Notes under the pieces: model-generated
What the model saw: only the letters and a program-made list of their open reading frames with translations
What the model was told of the DNA's origin: nothing
The model's database searches: none
Assembly (NCBI GenBank): GCA_002495025.1
Contig: DADP01000021.1
Span: 1-14,389 of the forward strand
DNA: 14,389 bases
Direction: 5' to 3'
Origin: Desulfurococcaceae archaeon UBA285
GTDB lineage: Archaea; Thermoproteota; Thermoprotei_A; Sulfolobales; Desulfurococcaceae
Program-made: the position numbers and the translations under genes
Shown here: one piece after another, positions 7,763-13,318 of the stretch
Numbering within the stretch: position 1 is the stretch's first letter
Layout of the letters: the number at the start of each line of letters is the position of its first letter

Positions 7763-8263
7763 TTGAAAATACTTTGGAATCCATGGAGATACGAATACAT
7801 AAAAACATTTACTAATAAAAACGAGTCAAATAGCAAAGAATGCTTGTTTTGCAGACTCCAGAAACAAAACGATGATGAAGCATTAATCGTCTACCGGGGT
7901 AGAAAAGCATTTGTAGTTATGAACGCCTATCCCTACAACTCAGGCCATTTAATGATTGCACCATACGAGCACATAGGAGACCCGTCCCAATTAGACCTTG
8001 AAACAACAATCGAGATATCTGAACTAGTAAAAAAAGCAATAAGTGTACTAAGACAGGCATTCCACCCAGATGGCTTCAATATAGGAGCTAATATTGGGAG
8101 AGCTGCAGGTGCAGGCGTACCAGACCACTTCCACATACACGTAGTACCACGCTGGGTAGGAGATTCAAACTTCATGGCTATTATAGCCAATACAAAACCA
8201 TTACCCATAGGACTTAGAGAATCATATGAAGTAGTAAAGAAACACTGGGTCAACGGTGTCTAA
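7763..8263 (+). CDS. HIT-family hydrolase/nucleotidyltransferase (Ap4A-type)
   Basis: This 166-aa histidine-triad protein starts at TTG 7763 with GGGGT upstream. HFHIHVVPR (H122, H124, H126) is the HIT catalytic motif. The N-terminal LWNPWRYEYI is characteristic of the Ap4A phosphorylase/FHIT-like branch. C27 and C30 (CLFC), together with downstream histidines, form a likely structural zinc site. HIT enzymes act on nucleotidyl phosphates such as dinucleoside polyphosphates or adenylylated intermediates. The substrate here is not determined. It lies 48 bases after radA and one base before the next gene, so all three could share a transcript. A link to recombination is not shown. Confidence 0.9.
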   Translation: MKILWNPWRYEYIKTFTNKNESNSKECLFCRLQKQNDDEALIVYRGRKAFVVMNAYPYNSGHLMIAPYEHIGDPSQLDLETTIEISELVKKAISVLRQAFHPDGFNIGANIGRAAGAGVPDHFHIHVVPRWVGDSNFMAIIANTKPLPIGLRESYEVVKKHWVNGV

Positions 8264-8264
8264 T

Positions 8265-8492
8265 ATGGTTTCAAAAAGCGATCTACGAGTAATAAGCATA
8301 GAGGAATCACTATTCCCCGGTGAAACAAGATACAAGATATGCGTACAGGGAACAAACATTATTATAAACGTCAGCGCGTTTAGCGAAGAAGAAGCACTAG
8401 ATAAAGCATTGAAAATCCTTGAAAACATTAAACTCGACGATGACTCACTGAGGATTATAAGAGAGAAAATTGGAAGCAATACCCGCTGCTAG
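8265..8492 (+). CDS. Conserved-looking small protein of unknown function (75 aa)
   Basis: I do not recognise this protein. ATG 8265 comes one base after the HIT stop codon, and GGTG at 8255-8258 inside the HIT gene is an ideal Shine-Dalgarno site, so the two are translationally coupled. An in-frame GTG at 8256 would be inside that site and is less likely. The protein has alternating beta and helical segments: a strand around RYKICVQGT and IIINVSAF, then a long acidic helix (SEEEALDKALKILENI) and a second helix ending in a single C-terminal cysteine. It has no transmembrane segment or zinc motif. The small beta-beta-alpha build and overall acidity suggest a soluble partner protein, but no role can be assigned. 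Confidence 0.7.
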   Translation: MVSKSDLRVISIEESLFPGETRYKICVQGTNIIINVSAFSEEEALDKALKILENIKLDDDSLRIIREKIGSNTRC

Positions 8493-8493
8493 A

Positions 8494-8557
8494 TTATCAG
8501 TCCGCGGTAATGTCTTCATCCCTTTTGAGTCTAAGGGGGACAAGTATCATCATTCAG
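8494..8557 (-). ncRNA. Box C/D guide sRNA candidate, D-guide matching the 16S 530 loop
   Basis: On the minus strand box C is ATGATGA (8547-8553) and C' is GGGATGA (8516-8522, one mismatch). The D guide is AGACATTACCGCGGA, followed immediately by box D CTGA (8497-8500). The D' box is less certain: TAGA (8530-8533) fits the spacing, with guide TACTTGTCCCCCT. Ten bases of the D guide (ATTACCGCGG) are complementary to CCGCGGTAAT of the universal 16S 530 loop. The base opposite the fifth guide position is C528 (E. coli numbering). The RNA lies between two convergent genes and its box D is four bases from the stop of the 75-aa gene. Ends are approximate and no strong promoter is visible, so it may be processed from the upstream mRNA. 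Confidence 0.72.
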
Positions 8558-8585
8558 TAATAGTTATTGAATTAGAGTCTAATAA

Positions 8586-8834
8586 CTAGGCAATCTTTTT
8601 AGATTTAAGCTTTCGCTTCTGCTCTAATACTTCTTCGTATTCCTCCCGTATTTTCTTGATATACCCCTTAATCTCGTCTTGTGGAAGCCTACTCAACAAC
8701 TCCCTGGCAAATTTAGCAAAACACTTAGAACTATGAAATTCTAGTGTTTCACCAGCTATTTTGATAACTATACCCTGCCCCTCGGGGAAGACGCGTCCAC
8801 ACGTTAAACACTTGTGTTTACTCTCTACACTCAT
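8586..8834 (-). CDS. Small TRASH/L24e-like zinc protein with C-terminal coiled coil (82 aa)
   Basis: Starting at ATG 8834 the protein has 82 residues. An in-frame GTG at 8849 is possible, but GAGGT sits upstream of the ATG. C9 and C12 (CLTCGRVFPEGQG), with H34 and C38 (LEFHSSKC), form a treble-clef pattern like the TRASH/L24e group: C-x-C, an aromatic-glycine turn, then F-x-S-x-K-C. The second half is a highly charged helix (EYEEVLEQKRKLKSK) likely to be a coiled coil. The start overlaps the last 17 bases of the DUF2208-like gene, so the pair is translationally coupled. Such fingers bind metal or RNA/protein partners. The specific role is unknown. Confidence 0.75.
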   Translation of the reverse strand: MSVESKHKCLTCGRVFPEGQGIVIKIAGETLEFHSSKCFAKFARELLSRLPQDEIKGYIKKIREEYEEVLEQKRKLKSKKIA

Positions 8835-9525
8835 GTAGTCCAACCTCACGTATTCTATCAGCGAGTTTACTTACTTCAAGGGTATATAATCTTACATTAT
8901 AGGGTAGTTGCGGGCTCTCTATTTGAACAAATTTTCTCTTCGAGTCTACTTTATAACACATGTCTTTATCGAAAGCCAGTAGTCTACCATCCATTAACAA
9001 GCCCTCTCTGTATAGAGCAAATGAGCGGGGAGTATATAGTTGCTTCTTGCTTTTTAAACCACGCATTAGTAGTAGTCGGGGTATTTGAATAGTGAGTACT
9101 AGAATACTGTAGAATGCTAGAAATCCAATAAATCTCACTAATACCTCGTTTTCAAATACCTGTCTAGTAGCACTATCTACAATTGGATTTATATATGTCC
9201 AGTAGATTGGTGGAACTAGAAATATAATGACAAATGGTAGAAACATCATTAACATTACTGCTTTGAATTGTTCTTTGACTTCTTGGAGGACTAGTGTATC
9301 ACTACTCATAGCTATTGTTGTATTGTCTTCTTTGAATAATGGAGATCCTTTAACGCTATCAGCTCTCTTAAACCCCTTCATACTCATTTTTGTCATTACC
9401 GCCATGATAATGATAAAGTATAGTATGAAGAATAACCAGGTATACTCTGGTGCTATAGCTGATACTAGTGCAAACAATACAAGCGATACTATCTGGATTA
9501 AAGTGTTTACTAGTTTACTAGGCAA
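8818..9525 (-). CDS. Multi-pass membrane protein, DUF2208-like
   Basis: This 235-aa integral membrane protein starts at TTG 9525, directly preceded by GGTGA (9530-9534). Hydrophobic segments lie at about 8-24, 28-46, 88-108 and 130-150. A charged loop (47-87) separates the two hairpins. The last 80 residues form a soluble tail with alternating strands (SFALYREGLLMDGRLLAFD). This arrangement recalls the archaeal DUF2208 family of uncharacterised membrane proteins, which I name from memory without a search. The downstream zinc-finger gene overlaps it, implying joint production and perhaps a membrane complex. A TATA-like ATTTAAAA at 9561-9568 on the minus strand predicts a start near 9539, just ahead of the Shine-Dalgarno site. 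Confidence 0.7.
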   Translation of the reverse strand: MPSKLVNTLIQIVSLVLFALVSAIAPEYTWLFFILYFIIIMAVMTKMSMKGFKRADSVKGSPLFKEDNTTIAMSSDTLVLQEVKEQFKAVMLMMFLPFVIIFLVPPIYWTYINPIVDSATRQVFENEVLVRFIGFLAFYSILVLTIQIPRLLLMRGLKSKKQLYTPRSFALYREGLLMDGRLLAFDKDMCYKVDSKRKFVQIESPQLPYNVRLYTLEVSKLADRIREVGLHECRE

Positions 9526-9560
9526 TTTCTCACCAAGCCCCAGATTATCTAGTCAATGGG

Positions 9561-9583
9561 TTTTAAATACATTAACATATAAA
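9561..9583. promoter_or_regulatory. Back-to-back TATA elements for the DUF2208-like gene and the U18-like sRNA
   Basis: TTTTAAAT at 9561-9568 reads ATTTAAAA on the minus strand and is spaced correctly for the DUF2208-like gene (predicted start about 9539). ATATAAA at 9577-9583 on the plus strand is about 26 bases before position 9606, just upstream of box C of the sRNA. The two promoters are divergent, so this sRNA probably has its own transcription start. Both calls rest on motif and spacing. Confidence 0.5.
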
Positions 9584-9605
9584 CCGGGTTTAACTATAAA
9601 TCTAA

Positions 9606-9661
9606 GTAGATGATGAATCGCCACTTTTCGGAGTAGTGAAGAGGGTCCGTGTTACTGACTA
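9606..9661 (+). ncRNA. Box C/D guide sRNA candidate, U18-like (23S domain II)
   Basis: On the plus strand box C is ATGATGA (9610-9616). The D' guide is ATCGCCACTTTT, followed by D' CGGA (9629-9632, one mismatch). Box C' is GTGAAGA (9636-9642, one mismatch). The D guide is GGGTCCGTGTTA and box D is CTGA (9655-9658). GGTCCGTGTT is complementary to AACACGGACC, a conserved large-subunit rRNA segment (GAAACACGGACCAAGG). Eukaryotic U18 snoRNA, as I recall it, carries GGTCCGTGTTTCTGA in the same register, so the predicted site is the equivalent of yeast 25S A649. A TATA element at 9577-9583 is well placed. The short 3-base D'-C' spacer is on the tight side. No D' target was recognised. Confidence 0.8.
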
Positions 9662-9718
9662 TATCAACTAGAGTATTGCAGATGAAAATCACACTAGTAT
9701 AATACTTATTACTACCTA

Positions 9719-9777
9719 GCAAGCGATGAAGAACGATGGGAGTCTGAATAGATGAGGAAATTATCCCCAACTGAGCT
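9719..9777 (+). ncRNA. Possible further box C/D sRNA, target unclear
   Basis: Boxes on the plus strand are C GCGATGA (9723-9729, one mismatch), D' CTGA (9744-9747, exact) after guide AGAACGATGGGAGT, C' TAGATGA (9749-9755, two mismatches), and D CTGA (9771-9774, exact) after guide GGAAATTATCCCCAA. Spacing fits the family. The D guide has only an 8-base match (GGGGATAA) to a conserved 23S segment near 2444-2451, with mismatches at the box-proximal positions, which is not convincing. It ends six bases before the stop of the Sec61 beta gene on the other strand. It could be transcribed together with the U18-like sRNA 60 bases upstream. Confidence 0.42.
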
Positions 9778-9780
9778 CTT

Positions 9781-9954
9781 CTACATTGGTGGTACTAGTT
9801 TTGAAAGAGCTATAACTAGCGCTACAAATACAAAACCTGTTATTATAATCAAGTGTGGTTTCAACGCTATTTTTAAATCAGTTTCCTCGAAGAATCTAAC
9901 CAGTCCAGCCGCCGATGCAAGTGAAGGTGTTTGCCTCTTACTCTTCTTACTCAT
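9781..9954 (-). CDS. secG: Preprotein translocase Sec61 beta subunit (57 aa)
   Basis: The frame runs from ATG 9954 to a TAG at 9781. The protein starts MSKKSKRQTPSLASAAGLVRFFEE, has an amphipathic helix (residues 13-25), then KIALKPHLIII leading into one transmembrane helix (about 34-52), and ends SKLVPPM. This is the normal size and pattern of the tail-anchored archaeal Sec61 beta, the small accessory subunit of the SecYE protein channel, with its basic N-terminus in the cytosol. A full GGAGGTG Shine-Dalgarno site lies at 9960-9966, and TATATAAA on the minus strand at 9990-9997 predicts a start near 9968. The longer plus-strand frame over the same bases is not a gene. The neighbouring DUF2208-like gene is also a membrane protein, but the two are transcribed separately. 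Confidence 0.92.
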   Translation of the reverse strand: MSKKSKRQTPSLASAAGLVRFFEETDLKIALKPHLIIITGFVFVALVIALSKLVPPM

Positions 9955-9987
9955 ATTAACACCTCCAACACTACCAATTTAACTAGT

Positions 9988-10013
9988 TCTTTATATACTT
10001 CATATAAGGGTGG
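9988..10013. promoter_or_regulatory. Divergent promoter region of sec61 beta and the MazG gene
   Basis: TTTATATA at 9990-9997 reads TATATAAA on the minus strand and is at the right distance for a sec61 beta start near 9968. For the plus-strand MazG gene, the Shine-Dalgarno site GGGTGG (10008-10013) requires a start upstream of about 10005. The only TATA-like candidate at a suitable distance is a weak AATTTAAC near 9976-9983. Confidence 0.45.
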
Positions 10014-10018
10014 TTTAA

Positions 10019-10282
10019 ATGGATATTCGCGAAGCACAAGAATACATTAAAACACGATATTACGACCGTGATTCAACTCGTGGACTATATGCAACTTTTA
10101 CATGGTTTGTCGAAGAAGTAGGAGAGCTGGCAGAAGCATTAATCAAGTATAGAAGAGAATCACTCGAAGAAGAAATAGCCGATGTTTTTGCATGGTTGCT
10201 TAGCATTGCAAATCTACTGGGAATCGACCTAGAAGAAGCCTTTAGAAAGAAATACCTTGCTAGTGAGAACCAGCAGTCTTAA
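10019..10282 (+). CDS. MazG-type nucleotide pyrophosphohydrolase (87 aa)
   Basis: This single-domain all-alpha NTP pyrophosphohydrolase has the metal-binding motif E32-E33-x-x-E36 (FVEEVGELAEAL) followed by E52-x-x-D55 (EEIADVFAWLL), the expected EExxE...ExxD layout. These enzymes cleave (d)NTPs to NMP and pyrophosphate, often as house-cleaning enzymes, and work as dimers or tetramers. ATG 10019 is preceded by GGGTGG. Its last 23 bases overlap the 3' end of the GGGP synthase gene on the other strand. The substrate preference cannot be told from the sequence. Confidence 0.88.
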   Translation: MDIREAQEYIKTRYYDRDSTRGLYATFTWFVEEVGELAEALIKYRRESLEEEIADVFAWLLSIANLLGIDLEEAFRKKYLASENQQS

Positions 10283-11009
10283 TAGCCTTAATTATCTCAG
10301 CCGCCAACTCAGGGTTTTTCTCTACTATAGTACCAGTAACAATGATGTCTGCACCAGCCTCAGCCATCTTCCTCGCCGTCTCTGGATCTCTTATTCCTCC
10401 ACCGACAATTACTATGAGGTCTGTATACTTCTTTACTATCTTGGGGAATTCTAGCGGCACTGGTTGTGAAGCACCACTACCTGCTTCGAGATAAATATAC
10501 TTCAAACCCATCATCTGGCCTGCGAGCGCGTATGCAGCAATGATTTCTGGTTTGTTTCTAGGTACTGGGATTATTCTCCCCACGTGTGCTACAGCTGTAT
10601 CTTGATCTACAACTATATACCCTGTTGGAAGTGTTTCAAGACCGTATTTAGCAATTATTGGCGCTGCTATTACCTGTATCTGCATTAAGTAGTATGGTTC
10701 AAGAGTATTCATTAAAACCATGAATAAGACTGCATCTGCATAACGAGATAGACAGTTAATATTTCCAGGGAAGAGTATTACTGGTTTACCCGTCTTTTTA
10801 AGTATATTTACAACTAAATCCATTTCTTCATGAGTAATACCAAGACTGCCTCCAACGAGAAAAGCATCTGTTCCAGCTTCAACCATTTTATTTACTACTT
10901 CTTCTAGTTTAACAATATTTGAGACCTTGTCGGGATCTATTAGTGTAAAGTGGAGTTTCTCTCCAATATCCACCTTGGACTTTATGTATTCATGAACCTT
11001 CTTCACCAC
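10260..11009 (-). CDS. Geranylgeranylglyceryl phosphate synthase
   Basis: This prenyltransferase makes the first ether bond of archaeal membrane lipids, joining sn-glycerol 1-phosphate and geranylgeranyl diphosphate. The 249-aa TIM barrel shows HFTLIDPDK (first strand and metal/phosphate site), VGGSLGIT, LFPGNIN, YIYLEAGSGA, and the phosphate-binding end VGGGIRDPETARKMAEAGAD followed by VTGTIVE. These are family landmarks and the length is typical. The start is GTG 11009 (a second GTG follows directly), with GGAG four bases upstream. It overlaps the end of the Elf1-like gene by 20 bases, so the pair is coexpressed. Its 3' end overlaps the MazG gene tail-to-tail. Confidence 0.95.
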   Translation of the reverse strand: MVKKVHEYIKSKVDIGEKLHFTLIDPDKVSNIVKLEEVVNKMVEAGTDAFLVGGSLGITHEEMDLVVNILKKTGKPVILFPGNINCLSRYADAVLFMVLMNTLEPYYLMQIQVIAAPIIAKYGLETLPTGYIVVDQDTAVAHVGRIIPVPRNKPEIIAAYALAGQMMGLKYIYLEAGSGASQPVPLEFPKIVKKYTDLIVIVGGGIRDPETARKMAEAGADIIVTGTIVEKNPELAAEIIKAIKTAGSH

Positions 11010-11298
11010 TACTCTCCTCTAAACCACGCTCTTTGATCTTTGCTTTTCCACTATTGAATAAATCTATAAACTTTGCATATACATCTACAGGTTGATAGAT
11101 AGCTGGTATATCTGTAAAGTCTTCATCATCAATTAATCCACATGTTCCACAAGTTATAACCGCGCTCGCTCTATACTCGTCTTTCTTCTTTATAGTTATA
11201 CTGAGTGTTTTCGCCGAGCACCTTGGACACTCAAACACCGTTGGTATTTTAACGATTTTCTTGGGGATAACCTTCCTCCTCTTTCTCCTACGCCCCAC
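10990..11298 (-). CDS. Elf1-like zinc-ribbon transcription elongation factor
   Basis: This 102-aa protein begins with a basic tail (MGRRRKRRKVIPKKI). A zinc ribbon follows, with C24/C27 (ECPRCSAKTL) and C50/C53 (CGTCG), then a short helical part (YAKFIDLFNSGKAKIKERG) and an acidic end. This is the layout of archaeal and eukaryotic Elf1, which associates with RNA polymerase and supports elongation. GTG 11298 is preceded by GGTG at a suitable distance. It overlaps the GGGP synthase gene downstream. A 60-base gap with no clear structure separates it from the SWIM gene upstream. Confidence 0.85.
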   Translation of the reverse strand: MGRRRKRRKVIPKKIVKIPTVFECPRCSAKTLSITIKKKDEYRASAVITCGTCGLIDDEDFTDIPAIYQPVDVYAKFIDLFNSGKAKIKERGLEESSGEEGS

Positions 11299-11358
11299 TA
11301 GTCAACACCAGTGATATCTATTTTGTTCACGGTATTAAAAGAACGATTTTTGAGGAAT

Positions 11359-11748
11359 TTATTTTCTCGCAACTAGTTTTCTTCTTAGAAACACTGTAAA
11401 ACCCTTGTTTAAAACCTCTGAGATTACTGTGTATGCTTCATCTATTGATAACTCTACTTCTACATATTTCTGCATGGCAATTGCCGCGTAGACTCCAAGT
11501 TGGTGTTTACAGTGTGTTTCAGTTTTATTAATAATGGTTTTTAAAGTAAAAACCTTACAGTTGCAATATAATCCAGGTATTAACAAGTAGTCTCTTTCTC
11601 TACCAATGTAAACCCACAATTCCGAGACAACACTGTCAGCTCTTATCTTTAGCTTTACATATCTATATTCATAGACCTCTGGGGGAATAGTAGTCGTTGG
11701 AGAAGTAAGGCTTTTCTCTAGAGCTAACCTAGTAGTTCTATACGACAT
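11359..11748 (-). CDS. SWIM zinc-finger protein (single domain)
   Basis: This 129-aa protein contains CNC at 62-64 and CKH at 80-82, the CxCx(n)CxH signature of the SWIM zinc finger. An N-terminal beta-rich half (YEYRYVKLKIRADSVVSELWVYIG) precedes it and a helical C-terminal part follows. ATG 11748 is preceded by AGGTG. SWIM domains bind DNA or protein. Stand-alone ones in archaea have been compared with eukaryotic Shu2/SWS1, partners of Rad51 paralogues. The radA gene is about 4 kb away but not in the same transcript, so a recombination role is inference. It lies 17 bases downstream of tRNA-Pro on the same strand and may be read from the tRNA promoter. Confidence 0.78.
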   Translation of the reverse strand: MSYRTTRLALEKSLTSPTTTIPPEVYEYRYVKLKIRADSVVSELWVYIGRERDYLLIPGLYCNCKVFTLKTIINKTETHCKHQLGVYAAIAMQKYVEVELSIDEAYTVISEVLNKGFTVFLRRKLVARK

Positions 11749-11765
11749 TTAATACACCTAGTTAG

Positions 11766-11840
11766 TGGGCCCGCGGGGATTTGAACCCCGGGCCACGGGG
11801 ACCCGAACCCCGCATCCTAGCCAGGCTAGACCACGGGCCC
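11766..11840 (-). tRNA. tRNA-Pro (anticodon CGG)
   Basis: A complete cloverleaf is present on the minus strand. The acceptor GGGCCCG pairs with CGGGCCC. The D arm has G18G19. The anticodon stem is CGGGG/CCCCG with loop TTCGGGT, giving anticodon CGG for codon CCG. A 5-base variable loop follows, then T stem CGGGG/CCCCG with loop TTCAAAT. The discriminator is A (11766) and CCA is not encoded. There is no intron. TATA-like ATTTTAAA and TTTAAAAT elements lie at about 11856-11876, upstream on the minus strand. Confidence 0.96.
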
Positions 11841-11889
11841 TCATTTAAATCAATTATTTTAAATAGAGTTTAAAATACATTGGCTGTGA

Positions 11890-12387
11890 TTATCTATGAA
11901 TATAAATACTCGTGAATTTCTCGATTGTTTCACTAATTGTTTTTAATTCACTTTGTGCTCTACTATTCTCAATACACTTTCTCATTGTGCTTTCTGGTAG
12001 TGGTGGTTTTACTATTCCACTACATATAGCTATCCACACTAGTTTACGAATGATTCTCCCACGGCTTCCCGGTCTAATGTAAATACAGAGATCTCCGTGT
12101 TTTTCAACTCTAGGAATGTTTTTCTCTCGTTGATTTTCTTCTTCAATCCATACTTCTATACAACACGTATTCCATATATTGTTTGTTTCACTTATCGTCT
12201 TTAAAACTGCATTTATTTTCTCGAGTAGAGATGCATCTACTTGGCTTAAGGGGTATTCGAGACGTAGCCTAATAGAATCATACGAGGTTTGTCTAGGTGA
12301 AAAACCCTTGTCTTTCAAGTATTTAACTAGTTTAGATGTATTGCCTAGATTTGTGTAAAAATCAATTAATATATTGATTTCTCTCAT
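11890..12387 (-). CDS. Uncharacterised protein (165 aa) downstream of porB
   Basis: I do not recognise this protein. The start is taken as ATG 12387, with GGGTGA immediately upstream and 14 bases after the porB stop. An in-frame GTG at 12426 would overlap porB and has a weaker Shine-Dalgarno match. The sequence starts MREINILIDFYTNLGN, then has a charged helical stretch, a CC pair (WNTCCIEVWIEEEN) and a segment DLCIYIRPGSRGRIIRKLVW with a basic patch. It ends in a helix. There is no transmembrane span or clear zinc motif. Its place after porA-porB suggests cotranscription but does not prove a shared function. It may be restricted to close relatives. Confidence 0.65.
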   Translation of the reverse strand: MREINILIDFYTNLGNTSKLVKYLKDKGFSPRQTSYDSIRLRLEYPLSQVDASLLEKINAVLKTISETNNIWNTCCIEVWIEEENQREKNIPRVEKHGDLCIYIRPGSRGRIIRKLVWIAICSGIVKPPLPESTMRKCIENSRAQSELKTISETIEKFTSIYIHR

Positions 12388-12401
12388 TTTCACCCGCTTT
12401 G

Positions 12402-13313
12402 CTAACTCATCATTTTCATAATCCACTTCCAGTTTTCATCAACATATTTTTTAATTTCCGCGATGAATTCTTCTGTTGCTCCTCGGAATCTACCTTGTAG
12501 TTTAATATATTCCTCTATCGGCTTTCTCTTTGAGGGGTCTAGATATGGCCTGCTTGGACCTGATAGTGTTAGTTTTCCATCTTGGTATTCATATAGAATC
12601 CACAGGCCTGTTTCAACAGCGAGTTTTGCAATTCTAGCTGTGTATTGTGGCTCAAACCTCCATCCTGGTGGACATGGTGCGTGTATGTGTATAAATCTAA
12701 AGCCCTTGATGTTCTTTGCTTTTTGCAACTTGTTGTATAAGTCGTGTGGATATCCAACACTTGCTGTTGCAACGTATGGTACGCCGTGAGCTATCATAAT
12801 TCTTGCAACATCTTTCTTAGCCTCTACTTTGCCAGTTGGTGTTGTAGTAGTCCAAGCACCTGGTGGTGTTGAAGAACTTCTTTGAATACCAGTATTCATG
12901 TATGCTTCATTATCATACATTATGTATATGATGTCCTCGTTTCTCTCTGCTGCACCACTGAGAGACGCCATTCCAATATCTGCTGTTCCACCATCACCAG
13001 CCCATGCTATTACATATACGTCGTTTATACCCCTTTCTTTGAGTGCTTGTGAAACACCTGAAGCTACAGCTGCAGCTGATGCAAATGGAACGTGAATTAT
13101 ACCCGCTTTCAATGCTTGTCCTGGATAAGTCCCCATTATTACCGATGTACAACATGCTGGTATTACAAGTATTGCTTTTTCACCGAATACAGCTGATACT
13201 ACCTTTAAAGCTATTGGTATAGGACACCCTGAACACGCAGCATCTCCTGGTAGTACTCCCTCTCTTTGATCGTATGGTAATGGGGGTTTTCTACGAGCCT
13301 GGGTTGTACTCAT
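12402..13313 (-). CDS. porB: Pyruvate (2-oxoacid):ferredoxin oxidoreductase beta subunit
   Basis: This is the thiamine-diphosphate-binding subunit of the four-subunit archaeal oxidoreductase that decarboxylates 2-oxoacids to acyl-CoA and reduces ferredoxin. From ATG 13313 it has 303 residues. GDGG (106-109) and DNEAYMNTG (134-142) form the TPP/Mg site. Cysteines at 27 and 30 (CSGC), at 54/55 (ACCTS) and at 214 (HAPCPP) fit the four ligands of the proximal [4Fe-4S] cluster. ATG 13313 is favoured over ATG 13340 because GGAGGTGA precedes it, overlapping the porA stop. Pyruvate versus branched-chain substrate cannot be settled from this subunit alone. Confidence 0.93.
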   Translation of the reverse strand: MSTTQARRKPPLPYDQREGVLPGDAACSGCPIPIALKVVSAVFGEKAILVIPACCTSVIMGTYPGQALKAGIIHVPFASAAAVASGVSQALKERGINDVYVIAWAGDGGTADIGMASLSGAAERNEDIIYIMYDNEAYMNTGIQRSSSTPPGAWTTTTPTGKVEAKKDVARIMIAHGVPYVATASVGYPHDLYNKLQKAKNIKGFRFIHIHAPCPPGWRFEPQYTARIAKLAVETGLWILYEYQDGKLTLSGPSRPYLDPSKRKPIEEYIKLQGRFRGATEEFIAEIKKYVDENWKWIMKMMS

Positions 13314-13318
13314 ATCTC

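Noticed and set aside
8552..8572. Nine-pair hairpin with a 3-base loop on the plus strand, 60 bases after the 75-aa gene
   Set aside because: It could be a terminator but has no T-run after it and includes a G-T pair. It overlaps the 5' end of a minus-strand sRNA, so I do not call it separately.
9719..9777. 23S segment near 2444-2451 as target of the fourth sRNA candidate
   Set aside because: Only eight bases match and the box-proximal guide positions are mismatched, so I do not propose a methylation site.
9752..9982. Plus-strand 76-aa frame over the Sec61 beta gene
   Set aside because: It is antisense to sec61 beta, which has a full Shine-Dalgarno site, a TATA box and a recognisable protein. 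The plus-strand frame has neither.
11299..11358. Gap between the Elf1-like and SWIM genes searched for another C/D RNA
   Set aside because: AGTGATA resembles box C but no box D (CTGA) is in range on either strand.
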